A DNA stretch of 64,000 nt, from positions 682,001 through 746,000 of the forward strand of contig NC_015844.1 of NCBI RefSeq assembly GCF_000973105.1, written 5' to 3'. Under the pieces are notes generated by a model that did no database searches, was not told the DNA's origin, and saw nothing but the letters and a program-made list of their open reading frames with translations. Source of the stretch: Zobellia galactanivorans (lineage in GTDB: Bacteria > Bacteroidota > Bacteroidia > Flavobacteriales > Flavobacteriaceae). Positions 56,023 to 64,000 of this stretch are shown here, piece by piece. The position numbers were made by a program, and so were the translations under genes. Each line of letters opens with the position of its first letter. Within the stretch, counting starts at the first letter, position 1.

Positions 56023-56030
56023 CAAAAATA
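56023..56030 (-). promoter_or_regulatory. Candidate -7 box (TATTTTTG) of the E2 gene
   Basis: Minus-strand TATTTTTG is a perfect TAnnTTTG match 37 nt before the E2 ATG, just after the recR stop at 56068. Confidence 0.45.
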
Positions 56031-56067
56031 CCAAAAAAAGCACCTATTTGTTAAATTTCCAACATTT

Positions 56068-56688
56068 TTAATTCGCCTTCAAGGAACCTTCAAAGGGAAT
56101 TCTATTTAAAATACTTCGCCCCAGCGTGACCTCATCGGCATACTCAAGTTCATCACCCACGGCGATCCCCCGGGCAATGGTAGAAGTACTGACATCAAGT
56201 CCCTTCAATTGCTTGTAAATATAAAAATTGGTCGTATCGCCTTCCATAGTAGAGCTCAAGGCAAAAATAAGCTCCTTTACCTCTCCTTTTTTGGTCTTTT
56301 CCACCAAAGAGGCAATGGTAAGGTCTTGGGGACCTACACCTTCCATAGGCGATATTTTTCCACCAAGAACATGGTATAGCCCCCTGTATTGACTGGTATT
56401 CTCAATAGCCATTACATCCCTGATATCCTCTACAACGCAAACCAGGCTTCTATCCCGCTTGGGGTTGGCACAAATTTCACAAAGTGCCACATCTGAAATA
56501 TTATGGCAATTTTCACAAAACTTAATGTCATTTCGCAAATGCAGCAGGGCATTGGATAATCTTTCGGTCTGTTCGCCCGGTTGTTTCAACAAATGTAGTA
56601 CCAACCGAAGCGCCGTACGTTTACCGATACCCGGCAACTGTGACATTTCGTATACCGCATTTTCCAGAAGCTTTGATGAAAAATCCAT
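56068..56688 (-). CDS. recR: Recombination mediator RecR
   Basis: RecR, with RecO and RecF, loads RecA at gaps. The start is ATG 56688 ([20 protein letters not shown]), giving 206 residues. It shows the HhH motif ([17 protein letters not shown]), the zinc finger [16 protein letters not shown], the Toprim domain ([14 protein letters not shown]) and [20 protein letters not shown] near the end. A TAATTTTG box ends 5 nt before the ATG. The symporter gene diverges 57 bp away. Confidence 0.96.
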   Translation of the reverse strand: MDFSSKLLENAVYEMSQLPGIGKRTALRLVLHLLKQPGEQTERLSNALLHLRNDIKFCENCHNISDVALCEICANPKRDRSLVCVVEDIRDVMAIENTSQYRGLYHVLGGKISPMEGVGPQDLTIASLVEKTKKGEVKELIFALSSTMEGDTTNFYIYKQLKGLDVSTSTIARGIAVGDELEYADEVTLGRSILNRIPFEGSLKAN

Positions 56689-56693
56689 GATTA

Positions 56694-56701
56694 CAAAATT
56701 A
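56694..56701 (-). promoter_or_regulatory. Candidate -7 box (TAATTTTG) abutting recR
   Basis: Minus-strand TAATTTTG ends 5 nt before the recR ATG; its use would give a leaderless or nearly leaderless mRNA. Confidence 0.4.
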
Positions 56702-56745
56702 CGTACTATTTTTACTTTTTGTACTTTGGTTTGAAATTTTATTAC

Positions 56746-58224
56746 ATGACCGCCACCCACATTCTCATCTTGATCGGTGTTTATTTTCTTTTGCTTTTGC
56801 TCATATCTTACTTTACGGGGAAAAACGACTCGAACGTTGACTTTTTCAAAGCCGGCAAATCATCGCCTTGGTACTTGGTAGCCTTCGGTATGGTAGGGGC
56901 CTCACTCTCAGGTGTAACTTTTATATCGGTACCTGGTTGGGTAGAGACCTCCGAATTCAGCTATATGCAGGTGGTCTTTGGTTATTTGGCCGGATATTTC
57001 GTTATCGCCTTTGTACTGCTCCCCATATACTACCAACTTAACGTAACCTCCATTTATGAATATCTAAAAAAACGTTTTGGAACGGTCAGTTACAAGGTCG
57101 GGGCCGTATCCTTCTTTATATCTAGGGTTCTCGGGGCGGCTTTCAGGCTCTTTCTGGTAGCCATAGTTTTACAGCAATTCGTTTTTGACGAGCTTGGCGT
57201 TCCTTTTGAGATCACGGTAATCCTATCTATTCTACTCATATGGATATACACCTTTAGGGGAGGAATCAAAACCATTGTATGGACCGACACCCTTCAGACG
57301 GCATTCATGCTCTTATCAGTAGGCTTGAGCATCTATTTTATCAATCAAAAGCTAGATTGGGGATTTACTGAATTTTTAGCTTCGGAAGAGCTAAAACAAT
57401 ACAACAAAATCCTGTTTACCGATAGTTTCTTTGACAAGAACCACTTTCTGAAGTCATTTTTTGGCGGAATGTTCATTACCATTTGTATGACGGGTCTTGA
57501 CCAAGATATGATGCAAAAGAACCTCACCTGTAAATCGCTTAAGGACGCACAAAAAAACATGATTTCCTTTAGCGTTGTATTGGTTATCGTAAACTTTGTC
57601 TTTCTCTTGCTAGGGGCGCTATTGTTCATCTATGCCGCCAAATTCAACATTGCCACCCCCTTAATGGACGGCCAACCGAAGTCCGACCTTCTTTTTCCTG
57701 AAATCGCACTGAATAGCGGCCTGGGCAGCGTTGTGGCCATCACCTTTATGCTCGGACTCATTGCCGCGGCCTATAGCAGCGCCGATAGTGCACTGACCTC
57801 TTTGACCACCTCGTTCTGCGTAGATTTTTTAAACATTGACGAAAAAGAAGAAAAAGATCAGAACCGAATTCGAAAGACCACCCACGTTGGCATGAGCCTT
57901 CTTTTAATCGTAACCGTTATACTCTTCAAATACATTCTAGACCGCAATGTTATTGACGGACTATTGACGGTCGCGACCTACACCTACGGCCCTTTACTGG
58001 GCTTATTTACCTTTGGAATACTCACCAAGTTCGCCATTAAGGACAACTATGTATGGCTCATAGCCTTACTCTCCGTTCTATGCATCTTAGGCCTAGCCAA
58101 TTTACCGGCGGACTACCTGGGAGGATACCAAGTAGGCTATGAACTATTACCCTTGAACGGATTACTGACATTTTTAGGACTTTGGGCCATTCGCAAAAGA
58201 AATGACTCTATTAAAATCGATTAA
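56746..58224 (+). CDS. Sodium:solute symporter (SSS family)
   Basis: The 492-residue permease, from ATG 56746, has about thirteen membrane helices in the LeuT-fold SSS order: [49 protein letters not shown]-like loops, and the Na-binding region [20 protein letters not shown]. The substrate (sugar, amino acid or nucleoside) cannot be told. It is single and diverges from recR. Confidence 0.92.
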   Translation: MTATHILILIGVYFLLLLLISYFTGKNDSNVDFFKAGKSSPWYLVAFGMVGASLSGVTFISVPGWVETSEFSYMQVVFGYLAGYFVIAFVLLPIYYQLNVTSIYEYLKKRFGTVSYKVGAVSFFISRVLGAAFRLFLVAIVLQQFVFDELGVPFEITVILSILLIWIYTFRGGIKTIVWTDTLQTAFMLLSVGLSIYFINQKLDWGFTEFLASEELKQYNKILFTDSFFDKNHFLKSFFGGMFITICMTGLDQDMMQKNLTCKSLKDAQKNMISFSVVLVIVNFVFLLLGALLFIYAAKFNIATPLMDGQPKSDLLFPEIALNSGLGSVVAITFMLGLIAAAYSSADSALTSLTTSFCVDFLNIDEKEEKDQNRIRKTTHVGMSLLLIVTVILFKYILDRNVIDGLLTVATYTYGPLLGLFTFGILTKFAIKDNYVWLIALLSVLCILGLANLPADYLGGYQVGYELLPLNGLLTFLGLWAIRKRNDSIKID

Positions 58225-58286
58225 ATATCAAATTATGAAATGTTAAAGTTTCATCCGAAAAATCGGACACCCCATTTGTCGGATAT

Positions 58287-58646
58287 TTAATATTGACCTG
58301 TCGCCAACAAGACCAAGGTGCAGGCCACGACCACTTCAATCCCTTTGGATTCCAGTATTTTGTAAAACTCAGGGTTTTCAGTGCCCGGATTAAATATTAC
58401 GCGTTTCGGGTTTATTTGTAAGATTTTATCGATATATTCAGGCTGGCGCGCTGGGCCGATATACAAAGTAATGGTGTGAATGTTTTGAATTTCGCTTAAA
58501 TTGGTCTTTATTTGTATACCCCTGATTTTACCTTTTCGAAGGCCGAATGCTTCTGTTTTGATGTTATGGTCTACTAGGCGATTTACCGCCAGATTACTGT
58601 AACGATTCGTTTTGAGCGAGGCTCCGAATACCAGGGTAGTTTTCAT
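58287..58646 (-). CDS. CoA-binding Rossmann-domain protein (YccU-like)
   Basis: This 119-residue single-domain protein has the CoA-binding fold of succinyl-CoA ligase alpha: KTTLVFGASLKTNRYSNLAV, then GIQIKTNLSEIQNIHTITLY and VIFNPGTENPEFYKILESKG, ending VVVACTLVLLATGQY. The YccU-type stand-alone domain binds CoA; its role is unknown. The next minus-strand gene upstream is fabH across a 220-bp space with a terminator. Confidence 0.88.
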   Translation of the reverse strand: MKTTLVFGASLKTNRYSNLAVNRLVDHNIKTEAFGLRKGKIRGIQIKTNLSEIQNIHTITLYIGPARQPEYIDKILQINPKRVIFNPGTENPEFYKILESKGIEVVVACTLVLLATGQY

Positions 58647-58814
58647 ATGTTAAATATGATGTTAAAGTTTAATACATGTTGTAACCTTTGTAACATTTGT
58701 GCGTCTTATTAAAAGTCGTTATGATGTTTATAACCTTTCAATAATATTGGTCGGTGATAAAGCTATATGTTTATAGTTAATGGTTAGTGTTTAGTATAGC
58801 AGCATCAACGACAG

Positions 58815-58842
58815 AAACCCCGATGGAGACATCGGGGTTTTG
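58815..58842. terminator. Intrinsic terminator of fabH-type gene
   Basis: AAACCCCGATG-GAGA-CATCGGGGTTT is a perfect 11-bp stem with a 4-nt loop, 25 bp beyond the KAS III stop on the minus strand. It also has a short T tail on the plus strand. Confidence 0.8.
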
Positions 58843-58866
58843 TGTGTGCCGTAAATTTCTATTTAC

Positions 58867-59874
58867 TTACCATTTGATGATAACACTGCCCCAAGTGAAG
58901 CCGCTACCGAAAGCTGCCAAGACCACCAAATCGCCTTCTTTGACCTTTCCTTTTTCCCATGCCTCGGTAAGGGCTATAGGAATGGATGCTGCAGTAGTAT
59001 TGCCATATTTCATGATGTTGTTATACACCTGATCATCGGAGAGTTTGAATTTCTTTTGAATAAACTGGGAAATACGCAGATTGGCCTGATGCGGCACAAG
59101 CATATCAATATCCTCAGGGGCCAGCCCGTTGGTCTTCAAGCCTTCCATAATTACCTCACTGAACCGTACCACCGCATTTTTAAATACGAACTGTCCGTTC
59201 ATATACGGAAAATAAGACTCATCATTTGGGTCGTTATCTTCAATGATATCGGTAACCCAGCGCTTACCCATACCCGGTGCTATCAAAGAAAGCTCTTCGG
59301 CATGTTGGCCTTCACTGTGCAAATGTGTAGAAAGAATACCTTTTGAATTATCCTCTTCCCTACTGAGCACGGCGGCACCCGCACCATCACCGAAAATCAC
59401 CGAAACACCCCTACCTCGAGTAGTCATATCAAGACCATGGCTATGCAGTTCCGAACCGATAACCAAGACATTTTTGTACATACCACTCTTAATATACTGA
59501 TCGGCAACACTTAAGGCATAGATAAAGCCGGAACATTGATTCCTAACATCTAAGGCCCCCACGGTCTTTATACCTAAATCGCGCTGTACCAGTACACCGG
59601 GACCAGGAAAATAATAATCGGGACTCAAGGTGGCAAAAACAATAAAATCGATATCATCTTTGTCGATACCGGCCCGTTCAATAGCTATTTTTGCCGCTTT
59701 AACACCCATTGTGGTCGTGGTATCGGTACCTTTGAGCACATGCCTTCTCTCTTTTATACCCGTACGTTCTTGGATCCATTCATCATTGGTATCCATTACC
59801 TTGGCCAAGTCGTCATTGGTCACTACGTTTTCGGGCACAAAATATCCTAGTCCCGTTATTTTTGAATTATACAT
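58867..59874 (-). CDS. 3-oxoacyl-ACP synthase III (KAS III)
   Basis: This 335-residue thiolase-fold enzyme condenses acyl-CoA with malonyl-ACP to start fatty-acid synthesis. The nucleophile is Cys114 in LDVRNQCSGFIYALSVAD, the His is in DMLVPHQANLRI and the Asn in YGNTTAASIPIAL, the Cys-His-Asn triad. RNQCSGF differs from the common NAACSGF of FabH, so it may be one of several KAS III-like paralogs or accept another substrate. It is a single gene. Confidence 0.9.
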   Translation of the reverse strand: MYNSKITGLGYFVPENVVTNDDLAKVMDTNDEWIQERTGIKERRHVLKGTDTTTTMGVKAAKIAIERAGIDKDDIDFIVFATLSPDYYFPGPGVLVQRDLGIKTVGALDVRNQCSGFIYALSVADQYIKSGMYKNVLVIGSELHSHGLDMTTRGRGVSVIFGDGAGAAVLSREEDNSKGILSTHLHSEGQHAEELSLIAPGMGKRWVTDIIEDNDPNDESYFPYMNGQFVFKNAVVRFSEVIMEGLKTNGLAPEDIDMLVPHQANLRISQFIQKKFKLSDDQVYNNIMKYGNTTAASIPIALTEAWEKGKVKEGDLVVLAAFGSGFTWGSVIIKW

Positions 59875-59982
59875 AGAAGATTTTTTAAAAATTTAAAAGC
59901 AAACGCTTTCACCGTATTGCAAAGTAACCCGTAAATTTCTAAGATATGCAAAAATTATAAGATGATTTTGATCTTCCGATAT

Positions 59983-61293
59983 TTAAGATAAGTACCGCTT
60001 AAAGCTATTGACCTCGATTTTCGCGTTAAGGTCATGGAGAAGATTGTAAAGACCGAAGAAAGTCCGGTTCATATAAAGAAAGTGCTTAGACCCCCTATTC
60101 CCGTTCATTTTCCGTATTTGACTGTCTTTCGAATAGCGTTCGCTCAAATCGGCTATTTTTTCCCAAAAATCATTGGAACCAAAATCAAAATACTCCTCAT
60201 TGAATGGCGAGGTAAAAAGCGAAAGCATTTCTTTAAAGAGAGCCTTAAAAAATTTCAATTCTTCGGGTGAATCGGTTTCCGTCAATATTTCCAACTCGTA
60301 CAGCTTTTCCATAAAAACCGTATCATTTTCAATGTTCTGTTTTTGCGCCAACTCAAAATAAGGTACATAAAACTCCTTGGGCACCTCTTTAATACACCCG
60401 AAATCTATAGCGATCAAAGTATGGTCTTCGCTTACCAAAAAGTTACCGGGATGTGGATCGGCATGAACCTTCCTCAAACCGTGTATTTGGAACATATAGA
60501 AATCCCAGAGAGTCTGACCTATACTATTACCGACTTCCGGATCAAATTCCTTGTTGGTAAATTCACTTAGGTGCCGCCCCTGCATCCAATCCATGGTGAT
60601 AATACGCTCACTGGAAAGTTCTTTATAGTATTTAGGAAATTTAAGGTTCTTGATGGCCGAGCATCTCTCGGTAATTTCTATACTTTGTTCAATTTCGAGC
60701 AGATAGTCGGTCTCCTCGATTAGCTTGTTCTCTACTTCCTTAAAATACTTATCCGAATCTTTCCCCTGCAAGTTGAACATTCTGATGGCTATGGGCTTTA
60801 CCAAGGCCAAATCACTTGAAATACTCTCGGCCACACCGGGATACTGTATCTTGACCGCCAAGGCTTTGCCATCTTTGGTAGCCTTATGCACTTGACCGAT
60901 GCTGGCCGCGTTCACACTATCTTTTTCAAAGGTATCGAAAAGTTCTTCAGGGTACTTGCCCAGATATTTCTTAAACGTTTTTCTGACCAGCGGTGCTGAC
61001 AGTGGTGGCACCGAAAATTGAGATAGCGAAAACTTGTCGACATAGGCCCTCGGCAGTAAGTTTTTTTCCATACTCAACATCTGGGCCACCTTCAATGCAC
61101 TACCCTTGAGGCTTTTAAGCCCGTCATAAATATCTTCGGCATTGTTTTCGTTGAGTTCGTCTTTCCCCAGCTCGGGGTTGACCAATTTTTTTCCGTAGTA
61201 CTTCACATAGTTTCCACCGATCTTTACACCCGTCTTAACCAGTTTGCCTGCTCTTTCTATCTTCCCCGTGGGTATACTATCAAGTGTCTTCAT
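59983..61293 (-). CDS. ABC1/UbiB-family atypical kinase, COQ8-like
   Basis: This 436-residue kinase-like protein resembles eukaryotic COQ8/ADCK3 more than E. coli UbiB: LKGSALKVAQMLSMEKNLLP where the KxGQ motif is KVAQ (Gly to Ala), the Ala-rich loop NAASIGQVHKATKDG, the VAIK-type Lys in LAVKIQYPGVAESISSD, HADPHPGNFLV (catalytic loop) and IAIDFGCIKEV (DFG). COQ8 supports ubiquinone synthesis by ATPase activity; this bacterium probably makes menaquinone, so the role is open. It lies 36 bp after the TetR-fold gene. Confidence 0.92.
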   Translation of the reverse strand: MKTLDSIPTGKIERAGKLVKTGVKIGGNYVKYYGKKLVNPELGKDELNENNAEDIYDGLKSLKGSALKVAQMLSMEKNLLPRAYVDKFSLSQFSVPPLSAPLVRKTFKKYLGKYPEELFDTFEKDSVNAASIGQVHKATKDGKALAVKIQYPGVAESISSDLALVKPIAIRMFNLQGKDSDKYFKEVENKLIEETDYLLEIEQSIEITERCSAIKNLKFPKYYKELSSERIITMDWMQGRHLSEFTNKEFDPEVGNSIGQTLWDFYMFQIHGLRKVHADPHPGNFLVSEDHTLIAIDFGCIKEVPKEFYVPYFELAQKQNIENDTVFMEKLYELEILTETDSPEELKFFKALFKEMLSLFTSPFNEEYFDFGSNDFWEKIADLSERYSKDSQIRKMNGNRGSKHFLYMNRTFFGLYNLLHDLNAKIEVNSFKRYLS

Positions 61294-61329
61294 ATGTTGT
61301 TGTTAAGGCGAGAATAATAAACCACCCGG

Positions 61330-61986
61330 CTATGCCATGGTTTCCTTATATAAGAATTTGCCGAAATCGATTATATTTTCCAATGGCGTATGATCAAAGA
61401 TGTCGAAAACGGTATTGATGGATTTCTCAATGGCCATATCGGTTTTTTCGAAACCAGGGGAACTGTCACCCATCCAAAACTTCAATACGAACAGAAACTG
61501 CAACCACGCCCCTTCAGAAAATATCTTCGGATTGTACTTTGTGATCTTGGAGCTTTTCTCCGAATTGGCCTCATCGATCAAACCAGTAGCGAAACCCTTC
61601 ACCAAGTGCCGTAAATCTTTCAACTGTGCCAAATTCTTGAGTGCATTCCGATGTTCGGTCAAAGTAAGCAGCACATAGCTTCGGTTTAGGCTCAAAAGCT
61701 CAAAAAAGGTAAAGAAGAAGGTCAACATCTTTTCCTTGTTCGTAAAGCTTTCGTATTCGTCGTTCTTGTTCAAAAGTGCTTCGGTATGGGCGTAAAATTT
61801 GCTCCATATTGCTTTCTGCAGGGCTTCCACCGAACCAAAAAACGCATAGAAATCGGTTTCGGCAATTTTGTTTTCCTTACAGAACTTGTATATCGATTTC
61901 GGTACTGCCTCATGCTCGAGAACGTAGTCCATATAGAGTTCAATGATGCGATCTTCCGTAATTTTATTTGTCTTTGTCTTAGCCAC
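61330..61986 (-). CDS. TetR-fold protein, C-terminus reminiscent of COQ9
   Basis: The 218-residue protein starts at a GTG (61986). The N-terminus is a TetR-type helix-turn-helix (ITEDRIIELYMDYVLEHEAV, SIYKFCKENKIAETDFYAFF). The C-terminal helices contain WLQFLFVLKFWMGDSSPGFE, then KTDMAIEKSINTVFDIFD, which recall the W...LQDxSPxFxxT pattern of COQ9, a TetR-fold lipid-binding protein that works with COQ8. Whether this one binds DNA, lipid or both is unknown. The COQ8-like kinase gene follows on the same strand. Confidence 0.85.
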   Translation of the reverse strand: MAKTKTNKITEDRIIELYMDYVLEHEAVPKSIYKFCKENKIAETDFYAFFGSVEALQKAIWSKFYAHTEALLNKNDEYESFTNKEKMLTFFFTFFELLSLNRSYVLLTLTEHRNALKNLAQLKDLRHLVKGFATGLIDEANSEKSSKITKYNPKIFSEGAWLQFLFVLKFWMGDSSPGFEKTDMAIEKSINTVFDIFDHTPLENIIDFGKFLYKETMA

Positions 61987-62060
61987 GATTCTTGAATTTT
62001 ATTACATAAAGTTACGCCTTAAAGGCTTTAACTACTGTTAAGGGTATACCAATTCTTATT

Positions 62061-62183
62061 CTACTCTAATTTAAAAAACGTGCTTTCCGAAGAAAACACG
62101 CTCTTAAACAACCTAACAATAATTAATTTAAACGTGATCCAAACTAAAACGCTCTTTCTCATAGCAATCTTAATCACATCCAT
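62061..62183 (-). CDS. Possible 40-codon leaderless small ORF (leader peptide?)
   Basis: From ATG 62183 a frame of 40 codons runs to TAG 62061, encoding a basic, hydrophobic peptide (MDVIKIAMRKSVLVWITFK, then LIIVRLFKSVFSSESTFFKL and E). A perfect promoter ends 3 nt before the ATG, as for other possibly leaderless genes here. A 9-bp hairpin and T6 run at 62073-62100 fall inside the 3' end of the frame. It could be a small membrane-active peptide or a leader that regulates the TetR-fold gene 74 bp downstream. It could also be chance; no homologue is known to me. Confidence 0.4.
   Translation of the reverse strand: MDVIKIAMRKSVLVWITFKLIIVRLFKSVFSSESTFFKLE
62073..62100 (-). terminator. Intrinsic terminator/attenuator inside the small ORF
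   Basis: Minus-strand CGTGTTTTC-TTCG-GAAAGCACG is a full 9-bp stem (one U-G pair) with a TTCG loop followed by T6. It lies between the tetR-like promoter and gene and would stop the transcript before the stop codon of the small frame. Confidence 0.65.
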
Positions 62184-62217
62184 GACCAAATATACAAAAT
62201 GTTTAACTATTTCCAAA
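62184..62217 (-). promoter_or_regulatory. Bacteroidota-type promoter (TTTG-N19-TATATTTG)
   Basis: On the minus strand TTTG (62217-62214) is 19 nt from TATATTTG (62194-62187), a full -33/-7 match. It lies about 200 bp upstream of the TetR-fold gene and 3 nt before the ATG of the small frame at 62183. Confidence 0.6.
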
Positions 62218-62424
62218 AATAATTAAACAAAAAGACAATTATGCCATTTCTTCAAAGTATGGAAGAGTGGAATGCGCCAGTTTGTCACTCTTACCGTATG
62301 TGGTATTTTTTTTGACAGGCACCATCTAGGTAATTACTACTGTGGTTCCTTTATGCTCAAGAACCAAAACAAATATTAAACTATAGGTCAAGCTACGGCG
62401 AGTACCTTATTAAAATGATAGTAT
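62218..62424. other. htpG upstream region, no gene seen
   Basis: This is the htpG side of the 438-bp space between the TetR-fold gene and htpG; the other side holds the small frame, hairpin and promoter. I find no CIRCE-type inverted repeat and no clear TAnnTTTG box on the plus strand. TTTGTCA near 62281 and TTTGACA near 62311 are the only repeated words seen. Confidence 0.35.
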
Positions 62425-64000
62425 ATGGCAACAGGTAAAATCAACGTTTCGGTGGAAAATATCTTTCCGCTGATCAAGAAATTTTTGTACAGTGACCACG
62501 AAATCTTCTTAAGGGAGCTGGTGTCGAACGCGACCGATGCAACGCTTAAACTGAAGCACCTGACCTCTATAGGCGAGGCCAAGGTAGAGTACGGCAACCC
62601 GATGATAGAAATAAAGGTCGATAAGGAAGGAAAAAAAATACACGTTATAGACCAGGGTATCGGTATGACCGAGGACGAGGTCAAGAAATATATCAACGAA
62701 CTTGCTTTTTCAGGTGCCGAGGAATTCTTGAACAAATATGAGGACGGCGCCAAGGAAACCGGAATTATAGGTCATTTCGGTTTAGGTTTTTATTCGGCCT
62801 TTATGGTAGCCGACAAGGTTGAGATCAACACCAAAAGCTTTAAGGAAGATGCCGAGGCGGTACACTGGAGCTGTGATGGATCACCCAATTTTACCTTGGA
62901 GCCCGGCAGCCGACAAGAACGCGGTACGGAAATCATCCTACACATTGCGGAAGACTCGACCGAGTTTTTGGAAGACAGCCGCATCAACCAACTTCTAAAC
63001 AAGTACAATAAGTTCATGCCGATACCGATCAAGTTCGGTACAAAAACGGAAACTTTACCCAAACCGGAAGGTGCCAAGGAAGACGATCCCGCACCTACCC
63101 AAGAAGTAGACAATATCATCAACAACCCTAATCCGGCTTGGACCAAGCAGCCCGCCGATCTAGAGGACAAAGACTATAAAGAGTTCTACCGCGAGTTGTA
63201 CCCAATGCAATTCGAAGAACCCTTGTTCAATATTCACCTGAACGTAGACTACCCCTTCAACCTTACCGGTATTTTATACTTCCCTAAGTTGACCAACGAC
63301 CTCAATGTACAGAAAGACCGCATTCAGTTGTACCAAAACCAGGTTTTTGTTACCGATAACGTTGAAGGCATCGTGCCCGAGTTCTTGACCATGCTTCGCG
63401 GTGTAATCGATTCGCCCGACATTCCTTTGAACGTTTCCAGATCATACCTACAAGCCGACGGTGCCGTCAAGAAAATTTCTTCGTACATAACGAGAAAGGT
63501 CGCCGATAAGCTGAATTCATTGTTCAAGAACAACCGCGAGGAATTTGAGCAAAAGTGGAACGACATCAAGATCGTTATTGAATACGGAATGCTCAGTGAG
63601 GACAAATTCTTTGAAAAAGCTGACAAATTTGCACTGTATCCTACTGTAGACGGTGCCTACTATACTTTTGAGGAACTACAGGAAAAAATAAAGGAAAATC
63701 AAACCGATAAAGACGATAAACTCGTTGTTCTTTATGCCTCCGACAAGGTTGCCCAACACAGTTATATTGAAGCTGCAAAGGCAAAAGGTTATGAGGTACT
63801 CTTGATGGATTCCCCAATCATTGCCCATTTGATGCAAAAATTGGAAACCTCAAAAGAGAAACTTTCATTTGCCCGTGTAGATGCCGACCATTTGGACAAC
63901 CTGATCAAAAAAGAGGATGCCCAAATCTCTAAATTATCGGACGAGGAAAAGGAGACCCTTAAAAAGAATCTTGAAGAGGTAATTACCGATAAGAGCTATA
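62425..64000 (+). CDS. htpG: Chaperone HtpG (Hsp90), cut by window end
   Basis: Bacterial Hsp90, an ATP-dependent dimeric chaperone. From ATG 62425 (MATGKINVSVENIFPLIKKF) 525 codons are visible; Bacteroidota HtpG is about 625, so the dimerisation domain lies beyond 64000. The N-terminal ATPase has LRELVSNATDA (Glu31, Asn35), DQGIGMT and GHFGLGFYSAFMVADKV; the middle domain has the arginine region NVSRSYLQADGAVKKIS, which contacts the gamma-phosphate. A charged linker (KPEGAKEDDPAPTQEVDN) joins them. Confidence 0.98.
   Translation, partial: MATGKINVSVENIFPLIKKFLYSDHEIFLRELVSNATDATLKLKHLTSIGEAKVEYGNPMIEIKVDKEGKKIHVIDQGIGMTEDEVKKYINELAFSGAEEFLNKYEDGAKETGIIGHFGLGFYSAFMVADKVEINTKSFKEDAEAVHWSCDGSPNFTLEPGSRQERGTEIILHIAEDSTEFLEDSRINQLLNKYNKFMPIPIKFGTKTETLPKPEGAKEDDPAPTQEVDNIINNPNPAWTKQPADLEDKDYKEFYRELYPMQFEEPLFNIHLNVDYPFNLTGILYFPKLTNDLNVQKDRIQLYQNQVFVTDNVEGIVPEFLTMLRGVIDSPDIPLNVSRSYLQADGAVKKISSYITRKVADKLNSLFKNNREEFEQKWNDIKIVIEYGMLSEDKFFEKADKFALYPTVDGAYYTFEELQEKIKENQTDKDDKLVVLYASDKVAQHSYIEAAKAKGYEVLLMDSPIIAHLMQKLETSKEKLSFARVDADHLDNLIKKEDAQISKLSDEEKETLKKNLEEVITDKSY

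Noticed and set aside
62218-62424. CIRCE or other heat-shock operator before htpG
   Set aside because: No inverted repeat of the CIRCE type can be seen; Bacteroidota htpG is not expected to use it.

Overview
The window reads as chromosomal DNA of a marine-type member of the Flavobacteriaceae (Bacteroidota); a Zobellia/Maribacter/Arenibacter-like genus is a guess from overall gene content. The evidence is a TonB-dependent receptor paired with a DUF4249 lipoprotein, BshC of bacillithiol synthesis, the small DUF4295 gene behind rpmB-rpmG, DUF6428 in an arsenic operon, many short Cys-lipoproteins, and a lack of convincing Shine-Dalgarno sites. Instead, boxes matching the Bacteroidota -7 promoter element TAnnTTTG sit close in front of many genes. 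Base composition is moderate and fairly even. I see no rRNA, tRNA, CRISPR array, transposase, integrase or phage gene.

Layout. 1-6260 (+): an unknown protein behind a C11 tract, DUF3500 and DinB proteins, a DUF2007 protein and a very large haem c lipoprotein. 6287-8443 (-): a nitronate monooxygenase/FabK-like enzyme and mnmA. 8672-10042 (+): a three-domain fasciclin lipoprotein. 10406-14293 (-): yidC, pyrG and a DUF3820/ExoX-C-like protein. 14343-15212 (+): a secreted sugar isomerase-like protein. 15247-18079 (-): a LytTR response regulator with its TPR sensor kinase. 18324-20615 (+): three small lipoproteins and an outer-membrane barrel. 20652-25390 (-): a DUF922-like protease, an OsmC protein, a five-LysM/PBP1-like lipoprotein and guaA. 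25988-29351 (+): the TonB-dependent receptor and its DUF4249 partner, which is broken by a frameshift in an A8 run. 29534-37844: mixed single genes (FMN oxidase-like, bshC, M14 peptidase, NAPE-PLD-like hydrolase, acetyltransferase, DUF6929).

37908-40497 is an arsenic resistance operon (arsR, DUF6428, thioredoxin-type arsC, acr3) with near-identical operator-like sites before the first two genes. A K+/H+ antiporter and two small unknown genes follow. 43213-46798 (-) is a D-galactonate uptake and dehydration cluster (dgoD, gntP permease, SMP-30 lactonase). 47010-56688 is mostly minus-strand housekeeping: rimO, ftsY, rpmB-rpmG-DUF4295, an exonuclease-FAH-Hpt-cinA block with overlapping stop and start codons, a 2-oxoacid dehydrogenase E2, and recR. 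56746-61986 holds a sodium:solute symporter, a CoA-binding protein, a KAS III gene, and a COQ8-like ABC1 kinase behind a TetR-fold gene. htpG runs off the right edge.

Points most worth a second look: the frameshifted DUF4249 gene; a 40-codon possibly leaderless reading frame that ends in an intrinsic-terminator hairpin upstream of the TetR-fold gene; the COQ8-like/COQ9-reminiscent gene pair in what should be a menaquinone organism; TAnnTTTG boxes only 3-5 nt from start codons; and the paired ars operators.
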